Below, piece by piece: positions 50,522-63,765 of a DNA stretch of 64,000 nt. This stretch comes from Stercorarius parasiticus. Taxonomy: Eukaryota > Chordata > Aves > Charadriiformes > Stercorariidae. The position numbers and the translations under genes were made by a program. Each line of letters starts with the position of its first letter. Within the stretch, counting starts at the first letter, position 1. Below the pieces are notes generated by a model. The model saw only the letters and a list, made by a program, of their open reading frames with translations, was not told the origin of the DNA and did not search any database. Where the stretch lies: NCBI GenBank assembly GCA_013396915.1, contig VWZL01001961.1:143326-207325 (forward strand), written 5' to 3'.

Positions 50522-50567
50522 GCTTCCCTTCCCTTCCCTTCCTTTCCCTTCCCTTCCCTTCCCTTCT
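50522..50567 (+). repeat. CCCTT pyrimidine microsatellite
   Basis: About nine near-perfect CCCTT units, with one CCTTT variant in the middle. The strand is pure pyrimidine, so it is a possible triplex-forming tract. Open frames on both strands around it (up to 131 codons on the minus strand) are produced by this low-complexity repeat, not by a gene. Confidence 0.9.
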
Positions 50568-53500
50568 CCCAACCCTCTCTTTGTTCCCCTGGGAAGCAGG
50601 CTGGGTGTTTGGACAAGTAGAGGTGGGAGTGTGGGGAGCACGGGGTGCCCCCAGAGCCTGCACCGCAGTTTGGGTGTGACTAACAGGAACTGGCTTGGCC
50701 ACCTCCTGTTTGCACGGCTGCCAACGCTGGAGATGTAGGCTAAAAAGAATCAGAGCTGCTGCTTTGCTGCGGATGTACACAGAGGAAACACTTATACTAA
50801 ACAGGACTATTTGTAGTTCAAATTAGGTATTTTTGATATTGATATAATCAATAACTCTCAATCTGTCCTTAGTCTCACGAAGGTATGTAAGGTTTACGGT
50901 ACTAAATTCAGCTCTGATTTTACTGTCTCAAATTCTTAGGATTTGTTACAAGTAGTGATCTTCATCCACGCAGAGCAGGTAAACCTATTGCATTGACAGT
51001 GATTTTCCAAGGGCGCAATAAAAAGCATCCAACAAACACCTGTGTTTTTTTTATATATCAGTCATAGATGGAACCTTTTATGCATCCAAGTAGTTGCCAC
51101 TTCTATCTAAACTGAGATAGGGAGGAATACATTTGTGAAGATTTGTGAAAGATCTTTGTCTTACCTGTAATTTCAGTGTGCTAGTAGCACTTAGCACTGT
51201 CAGGTTCAAAGCACCTTACATTTGCAAACACTGCTTAATAAAAATGGTGTGAAATGGTGATTGCCCCCAATTAAGAGATAGGGGACCAGAAAAAACGATG
51301 AAGTGATCCAGGCATTTTGAGCCACAGTTGTTCCATGTGGAAGAGGCTGATTCTCCCAAGTCTTAAGTTAAATATCATCTATGGAGTAATTGGTATTCAA
51401 CAGTGGTTACATGAAAAGAGTACAGTCACATAAATCACAATAGTTTGACCACTTTGCATTAACAAATTACTGCCTGCTAACTAAGCAGCACTAATTTACC
51501 AGCTAAAAGTTACAAAGATGATTTTTATTACAGTTAGTGTAAGTTTTATTAAAATTATTCTTGGGACTGAATGTTCCACTTTTACTGAATATAAAATAAC
51601 TACATTTATATGCAACTTTTCTTGATTTTATATATACTTGAACTATTAAGCCACTACAAGTTGCCTATGCATAAATCTGCAATATCAGTTTGTCCTTTTT
51701 CTTTAAATAAATTCTTTTTGTGTGTGAGATTTCAAACTTGCAGAGTCTGGTGTTTGTGTTACTGTAATATGGGTTTTCTACCTTTTGACTGTGGCAGTTG
51801 TAGGGATATTGCATTTGTCAGATATCATAAGAATGATGAGAACAAAATAAACATAATTTCTTCACTTGGAAGGAAATTTCGGGACATTGGGAAATGTTCT
51901 GACTATGCCGGAAGTATGCATTTTATTATTTGTTTGTTCGAGTTTGAAATGGGATGTAGCTAACAATATTGCTAGAAATTATAGACTTGCACTGCTATAA
52001 TTCAGACTGTTGTTGATGCCTGCAGTGACAGGCACAATGTATATAGTGTATATTCTTGCTCTTCAATTTTTTTTTGTGCATTTGAAACACACTAGAGCCA
52101 GAGTAGAGAAAAATAAGTTCAAAGCCAGGAGTTCAATACTGGTATGAACAAACAGAATAGCTGGTGAAATCTTGCACTACAGGGATCAGTTATAAAATTC
52201 CTATGAGTTCAGCAGCGCCAGGAATTTATCTCTAACTTAAACTTCAGAAATGATGTACAGAGGATAGATATATCCTCATCTTTACTAAATATATTCCAAG
52301 TTATCTGCTTCACTGGCTGATGATTTATAGAACTGTTAGTTTATTAATCAGTGAGTGATAATAAACTGTGAAGACTTCGAAAGACCTGAAAACTTCTTTT
52401 TTAACTTTGGAACATCAAAACCATTTCTGTTGTTTCAGCTCTCCCAGTATCACACCACAAATTCATAGCTTTGCCAGCAGTGCAGCATTTCAGGCTGTTG
52501 AAATATGCCTCTGGCACTGATGGCTGCAGAAGATCTGCAGATGCTGCTTGCTTTGAAAGATTTTTCTATTTGAAGGGGGCTCACCATGGTTTAAGTAGTT
52601 TGCCATAAAGGTCTAAGCTGGTTTAGTTGCAGGACCTGTCCACACCCTTTTGGTTTGACGGTGTGTGCCCTTTTTTTTGTACATATAGTTCATTATGAAG
52701 TCTCTCTTTTCAAGCACGGCTGTGGAGATGAGAATATACGATGAGATGTGATGTTCAGCACAGCTTGATTCACAGTGCAGCAGTGTCTCCTTGAACTGCA
52801 ATCTGCTTGGATTTCAGTGATCGGAAATAGGAATTTTTTATTCCACAATGTGATGAACTTCCTTCACAAAAATCCGCTGTCAGGGCACGAAGGAGTATTT
52901 GGCCTTGCCCAGCTCCCCTGGGGCCTCCCCCAGCCTGCCCGCGGCTCAGACCCTGGCCATCAGTCTCCCCCCCAGTGATGCCATAGCAGTCCTACAGGAC
53001 TCCTCATAAAAGTTAGAGCTTTAACTTTGGAGTTTTAGTCAAGTTCTGGTCAAGTTCTTTAGCTTGAGTAACAGTATACGGCATACCGGCTTTAATCCGC
53101 TACCGAAATACCTATGACAGTGTCAGCTTTGCAAAGGTCACTTATCGGACACAATGGCCTCGAGAACAGAGAACTAGCAAGCTCACCACACGAGTGGCAG
53201 TCTTCCCATGTCTTTTCCAGCTCCTGTGAGCTTTATATCTTTGAACGCCAGGCCTGCATTATTTATTTCCTTGCGAGTCTTTGAGGCATTCCATTGAAGG
53301 CTTGGAGGGCCTTCTCCCCTCGTCAGGGAATTTACAGGCCGTGTCTTACACTAAGTTGCTAAGAACTTGGTTCTGAGCTGCTGTAACTTCACTGCTTTCT
53401 TTTGGAGGTGGCAGCATTTCCACAGTAGATCAATACATGCGAGTGTAAATTTGCAAAGGCACTTTTGTGGGGTCGCCAGCAGGCTGCCTGTGCACCCCTC

Positions 53501-56500
53501 GGAGACTGACCGCATCCGTGCCACCGGGAGAGAAACAGCAGGTCCAGGAAAGAGGCCAGGGACTAAAAATATCAGGCACACGTGCTGAGCGAGTGACATG
53601 ACATTTGAAAAACAGCACAATTAGCCTCACAGGTCATGTTGGATGAGACCTACATTTCCTGACGGGTCGAATATGCAATGGGCACTGACGTAGCACCTCC
53701 AAGTGGACATTTATGTTGTACAATTATCAAAGGGCTCTATATGCATTGGGCCTTATTCTGCCCTTCAGGGTAAATGCATTTGATGGCAAAGTTACTTGTA
53801 AACAAGAGAAAACAGGTCACTCTGTCTATCTTCAGCATGCCTCCGCGTCTAAGTGGCAAACCCAGTTCTGGCTGTTGGCTTCCATCAGTTTTTTACTTCT
53901 ACTCTTGAGGCACTTGATCCTCCAAGTGTAGTAGTTTTGTGGCCTGGCGATTGCAGCCAGTATTCAGTCCTCGTTTCTAAGTACGCAATGTGAAGCACTG
54001 CTGTGGGATTTCAGACACTGAAAAAACCCAGCATACCTGTGAAACTGTAAAACGATGAAAGGGTAGAGCAGGGGGAAGAAGATTTTACAGAAGGTAGAAA
54101 AATGGCCACACAGGGACTATGATTATATGGACAGTACATCTAGGGAGGTAGGGAAAAGAAAATAGGTGGGGCAGCTGTAATCAGTGGGAGGAAAAGTAGC
54201 TTACTGGCTATTATCAAAGCCCATAAAAAAAGGAGAAATGGTGGGCATCCAGATTTGTTGAAACAGAGGTTAGTCATAGACCCAGAGTAGGATGAGGAAC
54301 CCAGGGGTACAATGAAACAGAGGGGAGGAAGCATGTGCGAAATGGAACTGCAGTAAACAGTAATGAGCTTTGTTTTGCAGAGGTGAAATAGTATCGGGGT
54401 TAATAGTTATTAGGGTGAAACAAAAGTTCCAAAAAATGAAAAGGAAGCTCATCCCTTTTACAGTACAGTTACTAAAGCTTCACATTCAGAGGTGGGGTGT
54501 GGGCAAAAATGCTGGGTTTAGCTAAGAACAAATGAGCTCCAGGTGGGCACCAAAGTGAGCCAAGCTTGCATGTCCACTGCTCGTCTTGCCATTCAGTCAG
54601 GCTCCAGCAGGCCTCACTGAATTCCAGTTTGAGTGAAATAACATCTCAAAAGAGCAAACTCCTACCAAGGACCATCCGTTCCAGACAGTCCCAGTGGCAG
54701 GATTTATCTTGCAGGTCTGAAGCTTAAATAATAGCATGGTAGATTTCTAAAGTGTGATGAGTGTCCTTCAGTATGTCTGTTCCAAAGTCAGCCGGTGAAC
54801 TATGCCTTGTGGTGCTGGGAGCAGAGCAGGTACTCCTGGAAGACAGTTCATCCTACTTATTCTGTACATACTCTGGAAGGGATGAACTTTCCTTGGGAGG
54901 TGTTTATTTTTCTCCCTGGGTTTAGAAAAGAAGCCTGAATTAGTGACACTGATGAGGGATGTGATTCAGCTCCAAACTGAGACATTGAAGAAGATGCCAA
55001 TGTGTCTGGAGCAGGAGTCAATGGAGATGCAGTCAATATGTCCAGGGGAGCAGAGAGTGCTGTTCAGGTGACCAGCACTGGTGGTTGCTTATGGTGAGAT
55101 GACTCCTTCTGTCCCCCTTGAAGATACTGACTAGATCTCAAGTGCCTACAAAGGGACCCCAGGCACCCAAAGTTCGGTGTCTGAATCAAGAACTGCACCC
55201 CAGCAGAGGTGCCTAACTTCTAAATTACTGAAGCCAAATGAAGGTAATTTAGGCCTAGAAGAACAATAAAAGCCTGTCTTTTTCTTTAATCCTAGCTCAG
55301 GATTTCTTTCCTCAAAGATTTAGGTCCCCTAATTTCTCTGTTTTCACTATAACATTTGTCTTTAACAGTTTCTCTGCAGTTCCATTCAATTAAAAATGTG
55401 CCTGTAACTACTAGTAACAGAACAAGGTCTGCATTTTCAGATGTTGAGGTGAAAACATGAATTACCTTAAAATAGCCAGACATTCTTTTACATATTAATT
55501 TTTAATTTTTCCACAGACTTGCAACTTGTCAATCTTTACCTGGAATACATACTTCCTTGAATGGTTTGCCTAGATGATCTGCTAAAGGGGAGGGGTTTTT
55601 CCCTCTTTCCTCCTGAGCACTCATTTTGAAAACTAAATGAATGATAAAGGCAATTGGCAGCTTTTTTTTCCCCCTACTTAAATATTGACTTATTACTTGC
55701 ATTTGGAGCTTGGTCTGAGAATTGGGCTCTACTCCTGCAAAAGATGTATGTGTATTCTCTACATTTAATGACATGAATAGTTCCATTGAGATCTGGGAGT
55801 GTATTACAGTGTAAAAATTAAAGAGCTATAAATCTCTGCATAGTGAGGTTGTTGCAAGAAAAAATTAACTAAATGCTTGCAGTGGATCAAAAGTAGACAG
55901 AGGTTAGCATGCTAAATTTGTAAGATCTGTCTGATGTATTGATATTCTTATGTTAAGGCATTTAATTCGTTTGAATTAATGAACCATCATACTCTATCAT
56001 TTGACTAATATAAATAATTTGGGATTTTTTCCTATTTTCTTTTAGGAAATCTATTTGTCAGTAATTCAGCCTTTAAGAAATGAAGGTGAATGAACAGCAC
56101 TGCTTTTTATAAAGTTGTAATTTATTATGCATTCAGTTACTTTGCTCAAGTTTTCATACAGAGGAAATGCGTTTCTGCATGTACAAAGTAATTTTTTAAA
56201 AAGCTTGAGAAATCTCCTTGCTTACCTATTCATCAGTGCTTCTATTCCCAATTTGATTTTATTTCTGTTTGTGTCTTGGTAGGAAATTCTGAAATTACCA
56301 ACATTTTTACAGGATTGCTGTCAGGTTAAATTTACGTTTGAAAAGTTTGCTGGGATTTTGTTGTATTTTTTTTCTTTTTATGCTCATTACAAGTACTATC
56401 TCTACTGGATGTCAAAAGCATTATTTGTAAAAGCTGATAAAATGCCCAGCCATGTGCAATATTTGAAGTGCTTGGTGCGTCCCATAGTTTTACTTCTGAA

Positions 56501-56999
56501 AATGTACTGTAACGCAAACTGAAAGGTGTATTTTTTCATGGTGGTGTACTACCTTTGGAGCTTTTTTTCAGTCTATATACAAGTAATTGCAAGTATTTTA
56601 ATTCATCATTTTCTAGTTTAGCACTTTGGGGCTTTTAAGGATTTTTTCCTCCCTGAAAACATTGACGGACAGGTAACAACCAAGACAGAGATCCTCTGTG
56701 ACTTCGAAATGCTTTGTCTACAGATATCCATCAACATCTCATGCCAGGCAGAGAGTTGATAGATGCAGGTAACAGAGTGGAGGAAAGAAAACTCTCTGGA
56801 AGAGCTTTACTACCTGTGCGTTCCTGTCCGGGGATGCTACCGCAGGGATAACCGCTGCCTGCATTTGCAGGCGCTGCTGCTCCCCCACAATTGTTGGTAC
56901 AGACAATTATCATACTTCTACATTGCCTCTAAGCAAGCAGTATGCCTTCTGGTCGCATTGTATGTTTAAATATACAATGTTTATAACACCAGTTTGCTA
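50568..56999. other. Unique non-coding sequence
   Basis: No gene is supported. A 117-codon plus frame (51610-51963) has no recognisable domain. The sequence near 53440-53700 has a few CpGs and mixed composition. I see no named transposon in this stretch, which contrasts with the cluster at 29.9-33.7 kb. Confidence 0.5.
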
Positions 57000-59900
57000 G
57001 AGAAATTTTTGGCCTTCAGTTCTTCTATTTTCTTCCACTCCATTTACAATAGGCTTTTATTTTCTTGATCTGGTATGGAGAAAAATCAAATTTCAAGCTC
57101 TTCAGAGGTGGGACACTCACAGAGACCCGATTCTTCCTTCAAATTGTTATCACCAAAAAAACCCATAAAAAATGCAGGTAGTTGTTAAATCTTTGCTGTG
57201 GAAGTTTTTTTACTTGGAACTTTTTGTCAACACAAACCAGCTGAGAAATATGATATCACACAAGCAGTAATATGTTCATTTTTTTTTAATTTGCATCCCT
57301 GGTTCAATGCTTTGCTATAACGTAATGATAAATAGGAGGTGCTTACTTTATGGTGTAGAGAAGCATACTCAAGTGCCTCATATCATTGAAAGCTCATCTG
57401 TCTGTTAACACAACGGTAAGTTAAATATACGCCAACGACTGCATTTGTGGTAGACACGTTTTAGTTTTGATTTAGGAAGTCTGACATTGGTCAACAAGTT
57501 TTTGCCTTAGATAAGCAAAAGAACAAACTGTTTTGCCTGTGGAAGCAGCATGTGCTAAGAAGTTGTAATTATGTTTTCCTCCTGGGCATTTTAAAACTTG
57601 TTAGATGGCATTTTAGTCATTAGAAAGACTCAGAGCCTTCCCTCAGGTTGTAATGAGGAGAGCCCACACCCCGGGTCTCCGTACCTCCCATCAAACCTTT
57701 CAGCGTCTCATTTCAGCTTTTACTTTCACAATAAAGTTAGTCATCATTCCCTTGGATAATATATTGGAACTTGAGGTAAAATGGTAATTGTCCCTGGGTA
57801 GTTTTCTTCAATTTCAGAATCTCACTTGTGACACCTGGAGCCCTGGAGGAAGATGCAAGCCCATGAGGCTGACAGTGTATCGCAGCTGTAATTACCAATA
57901 AAGATGCCTGTGTTCCCCTTTCCAGTTAGTCATCCTTGGAGACGTGTCTTTTTTAGTGAAAAGGAGGGGATGAGCAGGTAGAGGGAGCCTATAAATATTC
58001 TTGAATAGATGCAGTACTGAAGAATTGGAGTTCTTCAGTAATTTGTCAAAACACACCAAATGAAGCGAGTGGTGAGATCATACTTTTGTGCTGTAGCAGT
58101 GACTTATTTGCTCTGGGAATGAAGTTGGGTGGCTTTAGACTCCCTGCCTCCTGTATTATTAGTTATGTATTAAATTAAGAAAAGCTGATTTTAACCCATC
58201 ATATCTTGGCTGCAGCAAGTTTGTTGGCTGTGATGGTGAAATATAGCTTCCACAAGCCATTTGGTTTACCAGTACCTGTAATTTAAAGGGTACTTTCCTC
58301 CCCTCCCTGTTTTTTTCCTGTGTGTAATGTTTTCACCTTTTTCATTTCAGTCCCACTGAATACACTAACAGCTTTTAGAAAGATAATGGCAACTTCTTTG
58401 ATACTCTATTGCATGGATTCTGAGATGACTGCCTTTTCCCCCCAGATATGATGGGTTATATTAAACTTCTTTATGAAGAGAGGATGCTGCAGCATTAAGC
58501 ACAGATGATTCCTCCTTCTCTGGCATCCTGTGGGATGGTTCATTCCCTTGTTCAGCCAAGTCTGAGGGAGAAAAAGGCTTTTTCCTTCTCCCTATGTGTA
58601 CTGATTCTTGCTCATCAAAACTTCCTCTATTTCAACCACTTTTCTAAACCAAACATAATTTATGAAAGAACTGAAGAACTGCCCCCTTGCAGTAGGGCAA
58701 ATTATAACGCCTGTTCCCAGATGCTCTTGACTGAGTGATGATCTGGTACCCCAGGATTGCAGCTTCAGGTCCTTTAGCGGTCTGTCCTGGTGCAACGTTA
58801 TTGGTAAGATGCTGGACAACTACCGCTGTTGAAGTAGTATTTGGCTACAGGAATACATTCCCTCAATGGTTTATTAGTGGAAACATAAGGCATGTGGGAA
58901 CACCACTGTACTCACGTTGAACCTAATAACTGTCATCATACAAAATGTGTGCAACAAACTGTGGGCTTTTTAAAATTCTTCTCCCAGTTTTGACAAACAG
59001 TTGGTAAGCAATTCTGAAAGAAAAAAAATAAGTCTGTGTAAATATATTTAAAAGTTAATCTTTGTAGATTAACAGGGAGTATTGTTTGACCATTGCACTA
59101 ACGAGACAATATAAGCAGTAAGGGAAATAATGTTAGTATTAAATAATGTTAATGAAACTGCAGAATTTGAAAAACACCATTCTTTTTCTTGATGGAAATT
59201 TCACTAGATTTGGTACTTAACTTTTCCCCCTGCTGTTATTTCACAGACTTTGTGTTTGAGGTTGTTGGGGTAGAGAAGGAATACAGGGTCTGATTTGAAT
59301 GGGTCTTCTGATAGGGCTTGCTGCTGCTAATTCAGTCCTTATGGCAGCATGTTGTGATTCTAGGTTGCTTTTATTCACTTGATATTGGCTGAAATTCAGT
59401 CTTGAAAGAGAATCGTTGGAAGAACGATGTTTTAATTTGGAATGAAAGCTAACTGGTCCTGGAAATGGAGGGTTGTGAGGTTTTTCAACCTTCCTCAGTT
59501 GTTCACCAGCAAGTCTGTTGAATGGTCATAACTTCTTCATGAAGTCTTAAAACAGATGATGTGGAATTGATTTACATCTCTGTTTCTATTTAATATCTGT
59601 GCTCTAGTCTGTGTTAGTTTTTTTAACAGACTTTTTGAGCCATGTATTATTTTCTTTCTTTGTGAGAAATGAGCATATTTGTATTATTGTCACAGATAAC
59701 TTGCTATCAAAATAATCTAGCACTTTTGCAGAATTGGCAAGCGGGAGTTTTGGAAGGGTGAGAGTTTGGGATTGCAACCGTTACGTACACGTAACAGACA
59801 TGTGCAGCTTTGTACCAGAATTGCACTTTTCAGGGTTTTTTTATGTGTGCATGTCTACACAGTTTCAAATAATGTGACATGTTAAATCTGTAGTGTGTTC

Positions 59901-62900
59901 TTGCTGGCAGCTACTGTAAAAATTGAGACCAGAGGCAGCGGCCTCATCTCAGCCAGATTGTCAGCGGAGTTCAGCAATCTCACAGGACTAGCACCAGCAA
60001 CCCGTTTCCAGGGACTCTCGTAATTCGTTACAGCTCAATAAATCTCTGCGTGAGAAGTAAAATCTGTGCTGTAAATCCATCCGTGTAATCAGCTAAATAT
60101 TGCAGTTAGAGCAAAGGAGAGTACTGGGCTTTGCTGTGTGTCTGTGTATGGAGGCTCAGTTGGGGTCATCCCAATCTCTCTTTCTCAGTGGGTAGGTTTT
60201 GGTCTCTGCCCCACAGCCTCTGGGTTCCTGTCGCCCACCTGGGTGCATAAAAATACCACAGATCCTGTAAGCAAGGGGATTAATTCGGCCTAATATTTTT
60301 GTATATATTATTAATAAAGTTGCCAAGGATTCTGATGGGAAAAAAATTAAAATGTATAAAGTGAAACTCTTCTTAGATGAAGACCTAGGTGAAACTGATA
60401 TTAATCCTTTCCACTTCAATATACTATGAATTCTTTAGTCTGCTGCCTTCTGTAATGCTATTGAAAGTACTTTAAGAAAATTAACTATTCCAAAGTATAA
60501 TACTGCTTGAATTTAACTGTTTTTAATGAACAAATATTTTACCCTGTGAGAACTGTGCCTACTATGAACACACCTGAAAGGAATATATGCAAAAGATTGA
60601 ACTCTAAGGATTAACATTGTTCATATGACAGAATTTACCATTCTGGTAGTAAATAATGAACATGTCTGAAGGTAACTTAGAAGAATTGGTAAAATTGTGT
60701 TATCTTCAGACACAGAAAAGCCTTATACTTACAATACCCAGTGGAAGTGTAATCTTCTTCCTATTAAGATCTCACTGTCATTGTGCCTGAAGTATTCCTT
60801 TCTCTAGAGCGTTGTTGGCACAAAGCTTTCACACTGCCAGGGAATGGTATCTCCCCCAAAACCCAGAGCTTCCTGTTTCAAAGGGATGTTGGTAGTCCTC
60901 TGAACACCTAACGTTGTGTCTCCTGTGAAAACGGATTTTAAAGACAATGAGAGCCTACTCTAGGATTAGCAGAGGCATTTCCCTTTTTCTTGTTCTGCTG
61001 TTGGTCTGGACGCAGAAGTGAAAGAACCTAGTTAGTTCTTGAGTAGAGTGAAAAGCAAGTGAAGCAAACTGTATGAAACAAATTCATATTTTAGAATTTA
61101 GCTTTTCTATATAAGGTTGGTGAGGAATTTAAAAAAAAATTTGTATCAGAGTATCACAAAATGCAATGAAAGGTAAAATTCTTGGAAGAAGTGTTTTCCT
61201 AATATCTCTAGTTAGTGCGAAGATTTGCTTTTTTTATCTAGGAGTGAAGAACTAACCAATTTGCATAATTTGTGCTCAAAAAGACTCAATAACAAGACCA
61301 GAGTGTAGATTCATTTCCCAGTTATTCTGATAGAGAGCTGAAATTCTTCTGAGTCCCATGTGATGGAAATTGGGCCCTGGAATCCCACAGCATAGTCTCC
61401 TTGCAAATGTAGACACATATTTACAATTAGCATGGAAAGATCTTCAACAAAATTAGTGAAGATGCCTATTTAAACTTGGGATGGATGCCCAAGTGAGTGC
61501 TATATTTTTTCCACTGCGAAACAGTATTTGAGATTTAAGTGAGTAACTGCTTCACACTTTTAAGTAATAGACAGAGGTTTCTTTCAGAAGACTGTTGCAG
61601 TACAAACAGCATATGGCTTGTACCCTTTGTCACCCTTGTTCTGGAAGTGACTGCTTGACATTGACAGTTACAGTGACCCAGGGATATAAGGTCTCTCGGA
61701 GTCTGTCACCTTGTGTTAAATCAAGGTTCCAGTCACTCTACAAATGTAAGCACTCCTGTTTGGGGAAGTGTAAGTGAAAATTAGCTTTATTCTGAATTGA
61801 CATTTCTGGAATCTTTAAGTCTTTGAGAAAATAATTAAGTGATGATTGTAGTATGAAATTTATGTGCTGGCATTAATTATTGAAGCAGAGGACATCCAAG
61901 TACTTTTGTCTCTAGGACCATTCTTGTAGCACAGATGGTTGGTGTAAACTTTGTGAAAAGCTTTAGATTACACTGGATTTTGTCTATTTATGCAGCATAT
62001 CCTCAAACATTGTCAGAACATTTTTCATATGAATTTCATCTTTAATAGCATTTATAGCGAAAACTCCTCCTCAGTTATTTACTGTACTAAGCTCAGTGTT
62101 CTGACCTAGCTCCTTCACAAACAACCCTGTGTTTAGCAATCAATGATGCGATTTTCTAAGTGTATACTTAGGAAAGCAATAGCATTGCATAGTTTTACAG
62201 GAAAAATCAGTGCTAACAAGAGAACTGAACTGAGAAGGTGTTAGAGGCAACTAATGCTGGAAATGGTTTTGTGTACTTTATTGGTCTTTGGATTCATTCT
62301 GAAACTCAAAACCAGATTGAACTGCTTGAAATTCTTCAGTATATGAGATTTCTGTGAGCATGTAAAAATATATACTTGAGAACTTCAGGAACAGAAACTC
62401 TATTGTCAACCACTTCTGCAACAGAGAAATGAGAAAGAAAAAAAATAATGGGTGAGGTTGCATTTTCCAGACTTTTTGTGAGTGAACCATCTGCTTAGAG
62501 AAAAACACCTCAGAAATGGTCACTGAGTAATGAGCTAATGAGGAAACACATCTTCTTTGGTAACTGGTTTTTGTTCTAGACTAAGATACATTTTGACAAA
62601 AAAACCCCTCCTGAGATTAAAAAAAAAGAAAAGAAAAAAGTTTGCACCTTTCAGTAGATAAAGCCAAACTTGAAAGAGCCAACCTAACAGGAGTGTCAAT
62701 TGCTAAGTAATACTTATTTGTATTCATCATGTGACCATTTTTGAATCTGTTCTATCCAGCATAAACAACCTAAGATGGTGGGGAGTCTCATGGAGTTCCC
62801 TGCTGAGGTATTTGTCTAGTAAAAAGTTAAAAAAAGGGTATAAAAAGGTTTTAGAATGTCTTAGGTCTAAACCACGGGTTGTTTGTAAGGTGCAGCTCAC

Positions 62901-63004
62901 TGAAATGCCAGCTGTGAGGCAGGCTAAGGAGAATGCAAGAGGCTCATTTTATTATACCAGAGAGTCGAGTAGAAAAGAAGCAGCTCTGCAATTTCATTTA
63001 AATT
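57000..63004. other. Unique non-coding sequence
   Basis: No gene is supported. The segments at about 57820-58080 and 59925-60100 have mixed composition without homopolymers and would be reasonable places to look for conserved regulatory elements; that is an impression, not evidence. A 139-codon plus frame begins at 62731 and runs into the CpG-enriched patch, with no domain that I recognise. Confidence 0.5.
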
Positions 63005-63320
63005 TCCGAGGCAGGATTAAGCACGACGTGGGAGAGCAAGGAGAGGACGGCTTTTTTTCTCCTGCTGTAAAAATCAGGCCACCTGATTGCCGCGCCCACT
63101 ACCGCAGGCAGGGCCGGCTGCTCCATGGGATGCCCACTGGAGCGGGGTGATATGGGATGGAGTGGTGTGAAGCAGGATGGTGCGGATCGGCAGCGGCGGT
63201 GGCTGCCCCTGTGCTTCTCGGGGGTTGTGCAGGAGCCCCGCCGCTGGATGGGCTCCAGCAAGTGAAGCAGGCAGCAGCAGGCGCTTTTCCCGGTTGTTCT
63301 TCTTGGAGGTTGAGCGTCTT
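63005..63320. other. CpG-enriched patch
   Basis: About 18 CpGs in roughly 315 bp, concentrated in GCCGCGCCC, GCGGATCGGCAGCGGCGG and CCCCGCCGC. The flanks have almost none. It is the strongest CpG-island-like signal in the window, but it is short and no exon or transcription start can be assigned. Open frames on both strands (60-139 codons) follow from the GC content. It could be a small promoter or enhancer, or a GC-rich simple region. Confidence 0.45.
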
Positions 63321-63472
63321 CAGTGTGACCTTAGCTTAATGGCACAAATTCCCAATTTGTCTTTATTGTAGTTTTGATCGTGTCTATTGAAACCCAAATG
63401 ATGTCCTTCCTTTAAAGTAGAGGAGTGTGAGGTAGTTTTTTTAATAAACATTTCTTTTTTAGTGTTTAAGAT

Positions 63473-63765
63473 TTCATAGAATCATAAAATCGTTTTGGTT
63501 GGAAAAGACCTTTAAGATCATCAAGTGCAACCGTTAACCTAACACTGCCAAGTTATGACTAAACCATGTCTCTCAGCACTACATCCTCACGTCTTTTAAA
63601 TGCCTCCAGGGATGGTGACTCAACCACTTCCCTGGGCAGCCTGCTCTAACACTTGATAAAAATTTCAGTAAAGAAATTTTTCCTAATATCTAAACTAAAC
63701 CTCCCCTGGCGCAACTTAAGGCTGTTTCGTCTTGTCCTGTCACCTGTTACTTGGGAAAAGAGACC
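63473..63765 (-). mobile_element. CR1 LINE, type B, minus orientation
   Basis: About 290 bp. The inverted terminus TTCATAGAATCATAAAATCG is followed by GGTTGGAAAAGACCTTTAAG and the ORF2 end, which aligns along its length with the element at 33272. Relative to that copy it shows extra substitutions and a small deletion near 63562. It ends near AAAAGAGACC. Confidence 0.92.

Noticed and set aside
50385..50780. 131-codon minus-strand frame and its partners on the plus strand
   Set aside because: They are kept open by the CCCTT array and show a Gly/Lys/Glu low-complexity run, not a protein domain.
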